From: Pelecanus crispus | Taxonomy: Eukaryota; Chordata; Aves; Pelecaniformes; Pelecanidae | NCBI RefSeq assembly: GCF_030463565.1 | Contig: NC_134651.1 | Coordinates: forward strand, 12,536,734-12,600,733 | Direction: 5' to 3' | DNA: 64,000 nt | Shown here: one piece after another, positions 28,001 to 37,450 of the stretch | How positions within the stretch are numbered: the stretch's first letter is position 1 | Layout of the letters: every line of letters begins with the position of its first letter | Position numbers and translations under genes: made by a program | The notes under the pieces: model-generated | What the model was told of the DNA's origin: nothing | The model's input: the letters and a program-made list of their open reading frames with translations, nothing else | Databases searched by the model: none

Positions 28001-31000
28001 AATATCTGAGTGCTTTGTAACCTAGGCTGAACCCTTCTTTTCTGACCTGTTTGCAGATCCTTAGCAGATAGCAGTAACACACTGACATTAGCAGCGCCTG
28101 GCTTTGCTGAGCCTCAGCGCCACAAAAAAATCAGTGTTTCTCATTAGCATCTCCCCAGTCTCTCCGCCAGCCCCTCAATTTAGACATGATTCCACCATGA
28201 CACAGGAAAACAATCTCAAAATAAAGTGGTATGGTCACCTCCCATGTGTACTGACCAGGAACACAACCATTCCCAATGGCCACCAAAATTTCATACCAGG
28301 GAAAATAAAGGCCGTTACCAGAAACCTTAATAGGGCACAAATAGGTCATGTCTGTAGCTGTCTACAGTCATATGATGATACGGCCATAAAATAGTATCTG
28401 ATGTTGGAAACCTTCAAAAAAATGTGAACGCATGACTTTTAAACCCACAAAACAGCATCAGCCAAGGCCCCTAATTGTCCTGAGCCTTATAAATATACTC
28501 TACTCTTTCTAACTATGTCCAACAAGGGGTGCAGAGGGAAGGATTTTCCTTTTAACTGTTCCAGACTCTTCTTATAAGGAAACCTTTTCCAAGTGAGTCA
28601 TGCTGCAGAGGCTTTTAAACACAGCGCTATTGAGCTGGCTTCTTCCTGTGGCATTTTTCCATGTTTACACAGCTAAGGAATGCAAGGGCGCTTCAGAGAC
28701 AAGATATGTGGGCTTCAAAACACTTAAACGCCAGCACTTCAGTATTTCATCTTCAGCTGCAAGGTTTGGCTGGCGAATGTCAGACCCGTCATAGCATGGC
28801 AGGAAAGCAAAGAGAAAGGCTGTAATGGAGCAATCGGGTGCCAAAACGGAGGCATTAAGATTGATCTTGCATAATTGCACAGGAGACTTTGATGACCTTT
28901 TTAACTCTGAATACAAAAGTCTAGAGTTTTTCATTTTACGGGCAGTTCTTCCAAGTTCCAACCCCAGATCAATGAACTTTCATCTGTTACTCAAAGAAAT
29001 TCATTAAAAAGGAGTAAACAAAACAACATTACCAAATCAAGCAAATGCACTGTGCTTCCTGAGCACACTCAAAAAGCTGGACAAACAGGGCATGTTGGCT
29101 CAGGATTCTTGCCCATAGGGGAGCTCCTGGGGACAGAATTCCCCCAGGAAAGCTCAGCTCCATTGCAAAACAAGGCATGGGGAGAAGCTGGGAGCTCATA
29201 GCCAGCTTTTCCTTGGCACTTCTTCCTTGCCCTGGGTGTATGCTTTTATAACAAAGCGGCACCATCTACCTGGTAAGATTTCAAGAAAGAACTGTTTAAA
29301 CATATGAGTGAGTCAAGATTAGATTTTCACCTGTTCCTAAGGTTGTGTTTATACAGTTGCTGCCTGACTAGAAAAAATGAATCCAAGGAAGGGAGTATAC
29401 TTCAGGAAATCAAACTGTGGCGTACGTGGGGCTGAGGCATTATCCTCCTCTTACAGATGCTCACTCACTGAGATGGCCTAATCCAAGAGGTTTATAAAGC
29501 CTAACTTTAAGCAGCTGAAATTATTGGGCTTCTTTCATGCTTATAGTAAGCATGCCTGAATCCAGTCCTGGACCAGAGACCAGAAGGCCTGGCTTCTTGT
29601 CCCACTCTGTTCATCACTCCACCCTCTCCAGAGGTAGTCACTCCTCGCTGATGGGTTTATTGCCTTTTGTATGGGTTACAAATCAAACTTCCCTTTGAAG
29701 TAGAGGCCGAAATGGGGCAACACTCAGGGAAAGTGTGAGCCTATAGCCTTGTCTCTTCTGACTTCATCAGGGAGTGGAGAGATTAAGAAACAGTGAGCTG
29801 ACCTCAGTCTCCAGGCTTGCTTTTGTGCTTCTTCTTTCTCCTCCACTAGAACCAAGATAGTATGATTGCCTACCTCAGAGACGAGCTCCAAGAGATGAAG
29901 GCCAAAATGAACACAGAGAGCTGCTACATGAAGAAAAGCACAGACCTCCAGGTCCACCAAACACAGAAGAAGTGCAGCAATGCAGAGAATGCCCTGGACA
30001 AGGAAATTCAGGTAAGGCCTTCCCCATGGCCCCTACTGGAAGGCACCTCCAGCTAGTAAGGAAGGAGTCCTCCCTCTTTCCCCAGATGCCCTTTCTGTTC
30101 TCCATCACAGTCACCAACACAACTGTTTGAACTGGATCAGGAAACTCATCCAGGATAGATATCTTTGTATCTTCCATTGCTTTTCTGTATGGTCCTGCAA
30201 ACAGCATGGCTGGCATGGCTGCAGGAGACAGTGGCTGGAGGCAGGGACTGCTTAAACTAATACCATCGTCAGAGAAACAGACCCATAACTATGTCCAAAG
30301 GGTATAGTTACAAGGCCATTTAGCAACATGAGCAGCCCAGCATTGCCCACAGAACATTATGCTGATAGAGCTGTTCGTGTGGCCATAAGGTGAACTGGAC
30401 TAGAAAACTGTTCTGGTTTTGCAAGCTTTTTTTTTGACTGATCAAGGTCTGATCTAGTTGGCCCTTTTTCATGGATGGCCCAGGGGCAAGGACTGCCTCG
30501 GTTAATTTTGTCACTGGGAAAAATGCCTGTGGACTACACAGAGAGATCCTGCACTCTTGCTCACCAGCTCGGCTTTCAGCAGCACGTGTGCGCACACACG
30601 TATGCACTAACACTGTCTCTCATGTTTTCTGTCTGTGCTGATCACAGAAGTTGAGGAGCAAAACTGATGAGGAGGTTCGAGTCCACGTGGAGATTGAAAA
30701 TTTCCTCAGGCAACACCATAAGGTATGTGTGACTGTCTGCTAATGCTTAAAATAGCAAGTGATAAAACATTGTATCATCAATTAGTGCTTAAAGAAAACC
30801 AGTTATTGCTCCATCAAATTTGCCAGGTTCATGATTGCTACTGTTTGAATGACTACTTATCGTCAAGTCATAATTAACTTAGCTCTCCCAGACTTGGCAT
30901 TTGCTACATTTGGATACATTTCCTTAAAATTAGAGTTCATGTGATGATTGGCATTGTTTATTCAGGTGTTACAGATTTTTCCACCCTCAGATAGTTGCAT

Positions 31001-34000
31001 TCAGCTAACTGGAATTTATTTAGACCTTCCTTGGCAGTAGCTGGGGCTCCCAGCGACTCAGTGAAGAGTGCAAAGTGAGAGCAACAGTTTCACAGACCCA
31101 AGTGTTGCACAGAGCGGGGAACTAAGAAGGAAATGACACAAACTGCCAGCCCAGCTTTGCCTTGTCTTAATCTGAGGGAGAATCAGGGTTGGATAATCGC
31201 TAACTCACAGTTATGGTACCCATTTTCAGCAGCAAACAACTATGAATGTCCTTATGCTGTTGATCTGGAGGCTCAGAGCTTTCCAGAGTTGGTGACAGCA
31301 TCACAGCAGTGCCCATTACAGTGAACAACGCTGGAAAGCATCTCATAAACCACATGACTGGAAGAAAACCTGTAATATGGCAGGGTACCCAACATCACTG
31401 CCAGTATGAAATATAATAGAAGATAATAAATTTTTAAAAATTTAAGTGCAAAAAAGTGCTGTATCTTGGGAGCAATTAAATAGTGTCCTCCATATCCCGG
31501 AACCTTAGTCTGATCAACGCCTCACAGTGAGGGGACTTTGCACATAGAAGCTGCAGCCTATTTGACCCCTACCAGAAGGCAAAGTGCAACTCTCTCTGTA
31601 CTCAGACAGCAGCTGGTGGCTTTATAGGGGCCCACAGAGAAGAGGATGACCATGCCCTCCATCTCCCTTGTGTGTCCAGCTGTGATACCGTAATGAGATT
31701 GATGCTTTTCCTCAGATTATTTTTCCATGCAAGCAATCATGGTTGTTGCTATGGAGAAGTTATTCGTGAATGGGAGGAAGTCATCTGGGTGACTGTTTCA
31801 GCAACACCTGCCCTCCTATTCACGAGTGAGACAAAGCCAAGTTCACAACCTGAAATAGTGTGAAGTGCTATCCCCTGGGACCTTATTCCTGGTGCGCTGC
31901 GTTTAATCCAGAAAGCCGGCAGGGAGTCAGGCAGAGGATAAAAGCTTTCTCACTATCAAATTCTGTTTCTTAAATCCCCCACCCTCTGTATGCACACAAG
32001 GAATAGCTTCTGGTTGTCATTTACTTCACCAGGATTGACTGTCCACAAAAGTAACCCCCCGTGCTTCTCCCTCCTTCATGCACCAATGAAAGCACAACCC
32101 AGTCTCTCTTCATCCCCAGTCCAGTGCTGCGGCTTCCATGGTGAACGCCCAGTGAGGGGCCTGCAAACCACCAGTCGTTTATCACTAGCCCTAGGTGTTC
32201 GATCCTTTCAAGGCTTAGATGAGAAGGAAACAGTGACCATGCAAAATTTATGTGACTCTTACAATCATCCTGAAAGCAGGCCAGATAACAGTAGCAAACC
32301 TTGCCCCTGTACACTCTTTGTACCATGCTAAGCACCCCTCTATCCCCATGCAGATGGTGGAAGAGAAGCTGGAATACTGGGTGGACAAGTACGAAAATGA
32401 CACAGATGCTAAAGATGAAGAACTGGATGCTCTAAAAGCATCAAAGGCAAGCAACTTGGAAATGCTGCAGAGACTTGCCAAGGAGGTAAGACAGCAGCAG
32501 CATCTCAGTGCTCAGCCATACAAAACTGCATCCTGGCTTTTTCCTACTCTCATTCAGATAAGGAGCCAGGACAATGGAAAAAAAAATCAGTAATCTTGAG
32601 GTGTAGGGTGTGATGATAATCATCGTCCTGGGAAGGCAGGGACTGAGCATTCATCTTCTATTTGCCACCTGTGACATCAAGGAGGGATGATGATGTTTCC
32701 CCTACAGCTATTTTCAAATACCAGCAAGTAATCAGAGAGTTATTGACAGCCTTTGTGAAGGGCAAAGACACGGCTCCATCCCATCAGCATGCCTCACCTT
32801 AGTTTGTTGCCTTAGTCTGGACAAATCTGCTCCGTCTAGCAACATCTGGGTTTGCCAGGCTGAGACTGGAGAAGGCAGATCCACCCCTTCCTGCAGATGC
32901 ACATTCACAGCTGCACGGTGTTGTTGTAAGGGAACTGATTCCAGTTAAAACCATTCCTGCTCCACATCAGTTTCTTGGTTAACTGCTGGGCTCTGATCAC
33001 AGCTACGCAGGCACAGTGGAGCAGGCAACACAGGGCAGAGAGAAGTGTCTAGAAAAAGAGGTGTTTTAAAGCCAGAAGGAATTAACTTGTAATCATTCCT
33101 TACTGTCAGTGAGTCTGAGATGATGGGACCAAGTTAGATGTTTCCCTGCTTGTGCGCTCATTTTTCACTCTGTACACTGTCATCTCAGTGTCCCAAGTGT
33201 GTTTGTACACCATTTGCTGCCTAGCCTGGGGAAGCACAGGCCCATCCCACCACCATCTGTTGCCTGAGACGCCATCAGACAGCCATTTTACGGCACAGGA
33301 TCAGAGGGTTAATTACACCCAGGCCGTGAGAGGTTTCACTTTGGCAGCAGCTCTCAGTGCCTTAGGACTGATGGTGGTAATGAGCAACATTTGCCATCTG
33401 GGTTCAGGAAAGATCAAATAAAGGGGGGGGGGGGGGGGGGGAGGGGAGGTCCACACTTAGGTGTTACCCTTGGGCTGCCAGGGAGCTCCTTGGTGCGCAG
33501 CATGGGGACCTGCACCATGACCCACGGGCCAGAGCAGCCCCGGCTGGGCTGTGAAAAGCAGGTAGCAAGGACGAGAGCAGTAGGCAGCCAGTGGAGAAGA
33601 ATCCTTGCACCAGGGTGCAGGTGAGCCCTGGGAAGCTGCTGGGCAGAGTGAGCCCGGGAGGTTGGCCCTACAGTTCAGGGCACGTGTTTTTCATGTGGTT
33701 GTTGCCACCCCTGCGCTATCTTGCAGTGCCAGATGTTTGAGGAAACCATCATCAGTGACCGGGTGGAAAAGGAGGCTAAAAGAAGACAACTAGAGCAAGA
33801 TGCCCTGGAGCTGAAGAGCGTCCTGAAGGTAAAGGGGAGCAAAGCTGAAGCAGTGCTGTCCCATCAGCAGCTGGGAGTTAATCATTTGCACCACAGGCTT
33901 TGTTCAGGCAGAAAATGGCCTGAGAAAGTTGGCTGGTATGGGGTGGCACAAGCAAAGGACAGATAAAGCCTGTCCCTTTCTTCTGGGGCAGACACAAAGC

Positions 34001-34480
34001 CAGCAGCTAGCTGCAGGTTTGAGAAGGGAGCGAAAGGGGAGAAGCCAGTCTCCTTGAATGATTTGGGGCTGTGTCCATCACACCAGCCCCACAGGGTGGG
34101 TGGTACAGGGAGGGTTGTGGGGCAGTTCCCCTGCTCATCCCCGTGCCACCAGCAACAGATGCCCTCGGCCCCGATGTGGGTACCTTCAGTGTAACCAGCA
34201 CAGGCCCAACCGCTGCCGCGTGGGCCATGGGTTCCCTCCTGCAGCTGGGGAGTGCAGGAGAGATGCTCTGGCCATTGAGCTGTACCAGGTGACCCAGCAA
34301 GTGATTTCGCCTAAGACCTCTCTCTCTTGCTTCCAGCTGCAGGCCTGGTGGAGAGGTACAATGGTCCGCAGAAACCTTGGCCCCTATCAGGCCCTCAGGA
34401 AGATTTGGGAGAAACAGCTATCAAAGCAGAAAGATAAAAGGAAAAAGGAAAAAGCTGGAGCAAAGAAAAAGACACGATAA
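9984..34480 (+). CDS. IQCG: IQCG (DRC9), nexin-dynein regulatory complex subunit
   Basis: IQCG is a coiled-coil component of the nexin-dynein regulatory complex in motile cilia and sperm flagella and binds calmodulin through a C-terminal IQ-like motif. Nine coding exons (15148-15295, 18754-18998, 20693-20821, 22913-22994, 29850-30011, 30648-30722, 32354-32485, 33727-33828, 34337-34480) join in frame. From ATG 15170 they give 398 residues, against 443 for human as I recall. Recognisable blocks are [74 protein letters not shown] and LELKSVLK, then [14 protein letters not shown] and a lysine-rich tail. The middle is highly charged and heptad-like, consistent with coiled coil. All nine introns are GT-AG. 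A candidate first exon at 9984-10015 contains a strong-context ATG, but it would read into TGA if spliced directly to 15148, so the true N-terminus is unsettled. Confidence 0.95.
10016..15147 (+). other. IQCG intron 1
   Basis: This is a 5.1 kb AT-rich interval after the CpG island. I see no recognised exon, although an undetected short 5' coding exon is possible. There is a T-run with short AT repeat near 12729-12750. The short open frames look random. Confidence 0.6.
15148..15295 (+). CDS. IQCG: IQCG coding exon A, probable start Met at 15170
   Basis: Acceptor TTCCTCTTAG is followed by a phase-2 exon that reads [18 protein letters not shown], then [20 protein letters not shown], ending ISH at donor GTATGT. 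The DQLSILxYIMPVxYEG block is diagnostic. ATG at 15170 is the first in-frame methionine in this exon. Confidence 0.92.
15296..18753 (+). other. IQCG intron 2
   Basis: This 3.5 kb interval shows no further exon. The flanking exons join phase 0 to phase 0 with nearly the spacing seen in the human protein, so no missing exon is needed. A short ATA repeat lies near 18161-18172. Confidence 0.6.
18754..18998 (+). CDS. IQCG: IQCG coding exon B
   Basis: Acceptor CCCTTTTAG precedes [18 protein letters not shown] in phase 0. The exon ends [13 protein letters not shown] with a split Arg codon at donor AG|GTGAGTG. The end corresponds to human TTETLKKIQIDR. Confidence 0.93.
19360..19883 (+). mobile_element. 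Truncated CR1 LINE with fused second CR1 3' end (copy A)
   Basis: This lies in IQCG intron 3, sense orientation. It encodes a decayed C-terminal reverse-transcriptase ORF fragment ([20 protein letters not shown] then [18 protein letters not shown]), followed by the CR1 3' region with CTTAGAGGTCCTTTCCAACC. It does not end there. After a spacer of about 60-70 bases (from TTCCTAGTTT to the TTTAGTGGTGG motif) a second, shorter CR1 3' end begins near TTTAGTGGTGGACTTGG and finishes in ATTCTATG repeats. Compared with copy B it lacks about 21 bases around the KHWN codons. It is 5'-truncated, as is usual for CR1, and no target-site duplication is evident. Confidence 0.9.
20693..20821 (+). CDS. IQCG: IQCG coding exon C
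   Basis: Acceptor TTCCTGGCAG precedes bases that complete Arg and read [20 protein letters not shown] and [10 protein letters not shown], ending SKFHDILI with a split Arg at AG|GTCAGTG. It matches human DVIADTIKELQDSATYNSL. Confidence 0.95.
22913..22994 (+). CDS. IQCG: IQCG coding exon D
   Basis: Acceptor TTTTTCTTCAG is followed by a phase-2 join and reads [20 protein letters not shown] and KQTEIELQ, ending in phase 0 at donor CAG|GTGAGA. The sequence is a charged heptad-like coiled coil. Confidence 0.95.
22995..29849 (+). other. IQCG intron 5 (largest)
   Basis: This 6.9 kb interval has no recognised exon. It holds an imperfect tandem duplication near 23515-23780 and moderately GC-rich stretches around 26500-26950 and 27530-27750. 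A 148-codon open frame at 27527 resembles no known protein and lacks splice support. Confidence 0.6.
23515..23780. repeat. Ancient imperfect tandem duplication, about 140-base period
   Basis: The core CTACACAAGNGCAGATCAAT occurs at about 23537 and again at about 23677. It is followed in both by similar blocks (GCACATATGCTGTCAACTTG against GGCATATCACTGGTCACTTT, then TTTGATG/CTTGATC and a CAG-rich end). Divergence looks high outside the core. It lies in IQCG intron 5. Confidence 0.5.
29850..30011 (+). CDS. IQCG: IQCG coding exon E
   Basis: Acceptor CTCCACTAG precedes [20 protein letters not shown], then a segment including [17 protein letters not shown], ending CAG|GTAAGG. Both ends are phase 0. 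It corresponds to human NEYIANLKDQLQEMKAKSN and TQKKCNRTEELL. Confidence 0.96.
30648..30722 (+). CDS. IQCG: IQCG coding exon F
   Basis: Acceptor GATCACAG precedes [20 protein letters not shown] and RQHHK, ending AAG|GTATGT. It is 25 codons, phase 0 at both ends, and matches human KLRMKTEEEARTHTEIEMFL. Confidence 0.96.
32354..32485 (+). CDS. IQCG: IQCG coding exon G
   Basis: Acceptor CCCATGCAG precedes [20 protein letters not shown] and a segment with [19 protein letters not shown], ending GAG|GTAAGA. It is 44 codons in phase 0. Confidence 0.96.
33423..33441 (+). repeat. Uninterrupted run of 19 guanines
   Basis: A G19 homopolymer followed by AGGGGAGG lies in IQCG intron 8. It can form quadruplex structure on the sense strand of the IQCG transcript, and its length is prone to sequencing error. 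Confidence 0.9.
33727..33828 (+). CDS. IQCG: IQCG coding exon H
   Basis: Acceptor CTATCTTGCAG precedes [20 protein letters not shown] and a segment ending LELKSVLK at donor AAG|GTAAAG. It is 34 codons and corresponds to human YEQVIIEDRIEKE...LELKSVIK. Confidence 0.95.
34337..34480 (+). CDS. IQCG: IQCG last coding exon with IQ-like motif
   Basis: Acceptor TTGCTTCCAG precedes [20 protein letters not shown], a degenerate IQ motif (Leu in place of Ile; RG and R retained). A lysine-rich tail ends KKKTR and TAA. It is 47 codons plus stop and matches human [13 protein letters not shown]. Confidence 0.97.
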   Translation: MQAWWRGTMVRRNLGPYQALRKIWEKQLSKQKDKRKKEKAGAKKKTR

Positions 34481-34559
34481 GTAACGAAACCTGGCCACAA
34501 ACACACTCCAGGGCTATTGCTGGGCAGGGCACTGCGGTCTGTCTGTCTGACATGACAGA

Positions 34560-34565
34560 AATAAA
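34560..34565 (+). terminator. IQCG polyadenylation signal
   Basis: AATAAA lies 80 bases past the IQCG stop codon, so the 3' UTR is about 100 bases. Confidence 0.8.
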
Positions 34566-37450
34566 CCATGCAACAGAGCTCAGACTATTCTGGAGAACAC
34601 AGTTTGTGACAGAGACAGTTAAGGTGAAGCTGCAGTAACTCTTAAGATGTTGAAGCTGCCCTTGTACAGCAGCGACACTGTTTCTCCACTAGAAAGGGGA
34701 ACTGCATCAAAGCAGTGAGAAACGCTGTACCCACCAAAGTGCTTTATGGCAACATGACAGCTAGTGGGAGGTGATCCTGTTAGCAGCCCAGTAACTCACC
34801 TGCATGGGATGCTCTGCACCGAGAACCTCCTCTGCAGACCCCAAAGCACTGGCCGTGGCTGAAGCGTGGCGGTCCCTGTGGTGCTGAGTAAGGCAGGGAG
34901 GCTGAGTCCCCCGCACCTGGGCACAAGCAGCGCTGTCCCTGCTCTCAGTGCCGGCATTAGGTCGGCAGGGGGAAAACTGCTGACAGTTTGCAGTGTAAAC
35001 ACGAGGGCAGCCAAAGCACGCAGGTTTCCATTCCTGCAGTCCTGCAAAACGTCAGCACATAGGCAGAATAGCTCCAAATGCCTTCCGACCGAGGGAAGGA
35101 ACAACGGAAAAAGACAGCCGGCCGCGCTGCCTGCAGGAGCTGACCCGTCACAGCCGTACCCACCGCCCTGGCTGCCATCTCTGCGCAGCGAGACGAGGCA
35201 GTTGGCAGGGTGCGAAGCTGTCGGGGAGCAGCGTGCTGCTTTTTTAACCAAGAGGGGAGCCCCCTCTCCTGACACGACTGTCAGTCACATGCAGGTCTGC
35301 GCACAAAGCAAAATTAGCCCTGTGCTTGCGCTGGCTGGTTGCTGATGCTCCCACACAGGAGAATGAGCTCGAAGCATACGAAGTCTGCCGTGCCCTTTGT
35401 GACCAGCCCCTGCTTACCGCTTACACGTGGTGGCAAGAACAGGGATCGCTCCAGCCCGCTGCCTGCAGGAGCCGAGCCAGGAGCGTGCTTACACCCCACG
35501 TCCGCACCGCGGCTCCTTATTGCAGGAGGCACCGCAGAGCAACCACGGGAGTTATGCTCCTAATTTTAACTCCTCTTCCTCATGCGCTGCTGACTTGCTA
35601 CATTTAATTTAGAACTAGCATCTTCTGTACATGGTGGGTGTTAACAGGTGACGCGTCCGGGTGGAAGGAAGTTTGATCATAAACTCTTCAGAGGTTTTGA
35701 GCTAAGGAAAAAGGGGAGGTAGATCTCCACCGTTTATATCAAACTCTAGGCACGCATTACTAATGCAACCAAACAACTGAAATCTGAAGCATGGCATGGG
35801 CTGGGCTTTGCTTGCTTTTCAGCAGAGAATAATATATAAGATAATTCTGAAAAATCCTCTGCATCCAGGGATTCTGCTGAGGCCGGGCTCCCCTTCAAGA
35901 CCCAGTTGCCAAGGCCAGTGTAAGAGCACTCGTTTTTATGGTACATCAAGTCCCTGGAGCCGCAGTGAACAAGCCAGTAGGAAGTTAACGCACTGCACTG
36001 GATCGTGAAATAATTCAAAACTTCTAATTCAGTGACCGGTATCTCAAAGAGAAAAAACAAAAAGAACTCCAAAACCATAAATTGCATGGGCACAGCAAAG
36101 TCTGCTTCCAAAATCAGGAAGCTCTGTGTCTGTGTGTATAGGGGAAGGGGTAGTTTTTATTTAAAAAATGAAATAATAATAATAAAAGCAAGAGCAGAAT
36201 TGGGTGTGCTATTCCAGTAAGATGGGGGGGTGCTGAAATCTCAAGTCCCAGCACGAGTGTCCTGGCCACTGGGTGACAGCGTGACAGGGGCAAAGGCTTT
36301 TAACCTGGCCGACCCCCCAGCTCACGCCTCCCAGGTGAGAACAGCCAGCTCCTCCCGGCCGCCCCCGCCGCACCAGCCTGCGCCGCAGGCGCTGCTCTCC
36401 CCGCGAGCCTTACCCTGCTCGGCCAGAAACCGCAGCGGACTTCTGTTTCTTGGCCATACAGCTGCCAAGTAAATGGGCCGAGCGCATCCAGTGATGGGTG
36501 CAGAGAGCAGTGTCCCAAAACCCGGCAGTTTTGAGGAACTTCGCCAGGGTTGGCACCGCTCGTTTTTTCCAGCTACCGAGAGATGGGATCAAAGTACACA
36601 TCCATGATATTTTCTGCAGGGAAAACTGGAAATCACAAACCCTTTGGAGAAACTGGTTTCCACGGAGGTAAATGGAGAAGCAAGGCTGGAGATTGAGAAG
36701 CTGGTTAGGAGCAGGCTTTAGACAGAGGGGCAGACGTGAACACCGGGAGAGAGCTGGGCAGCCCTGAGGAAGGCAGGAACGGAGCTGTCCCAAGTGACCA
36801 ACGGAGTCACCAGGAGGTCAAAAAAGGATGCCAAGCCAGCCTGGTGAGCAGGGAACGGTACCACGGGGTACACAGCGTGTACAAAGTCGTGAGGGTTTGT
36901 GGATCTCTGGCAATTTCTAGGCCTTGCATTTTTTATTCTTTAAATAACAAAAACGAGCTGTAAGGAGGGAAGAGGAACAAACGCTTTGGCTAGTAAGAAC
37001 AAACCTTTTAAATGCTGCTGGGGTATGAAGAAGGGGTGCAAGTTTAACAGACCAAACCCACAATAGGATAAAACCAAGCAAAAGACAAGAATGGCAAGGA
37101 GCACCAGTACTGGCAGCAGCAAACTCCCCAAACCTAGAATGTACACTTTACTTAGAAGGGGGGGAGGGAGGAGCAAGGTTTCTGTACAAAATCATTGCTT
37201 CTCAGTGTCTGGGGAAGGTTAAAAATATCCCCAAGAAAAAGCTTCTGGTGTGGCTGCAGAATGTGTGTAAAAATGCTGGAATTTTTCTATTCTGGTTAAC
37301 TCTGAAAACCAGAGAAACAACCTGGGTCCATTAACTGCCAGCTGTGACGATGGGGAAGGGGAATAAACACCCGACACAGAGGATGTGGCAGTCATTGATG
37401 CAACAGAAAAATGGCAGGAAAAATACTGTAATTCACAGAAGTTTTAAAAC
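34566..37450. other. Interval between convergent IQCG and LRCH3 3' ends
   Basis: No recognised gene. Two CpG-dense patches (about 34870-35560 and 36230-36500) stand out from the surrounding sequence. Open frames on both strands through the first patch are explained by GC-rich composition. A short AT-rich ATA repeat lies near 36172-36186. Confidence 0.55.

Noticed and set aside
30580-30605. Near-palindromic CGTGTGCGCACACACG
   Set aside because: A short alternating purine-pyrimidine stretch of a common kind, with no feature nearby to give it a role.
31428-31443. Perfect 16-base palindrome AAATTTTTAAAAATTT
   Set aside because: Two-letter AT-rich palindromes of this length are expected by chance in AT-rich intronic DNA.
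34796-35345. Overlapping 159-codon frames on opposite strands
   Set aside because: CpG-rich intergenic sequence with no homology or splice context. Both strands being open together reflects base composition.
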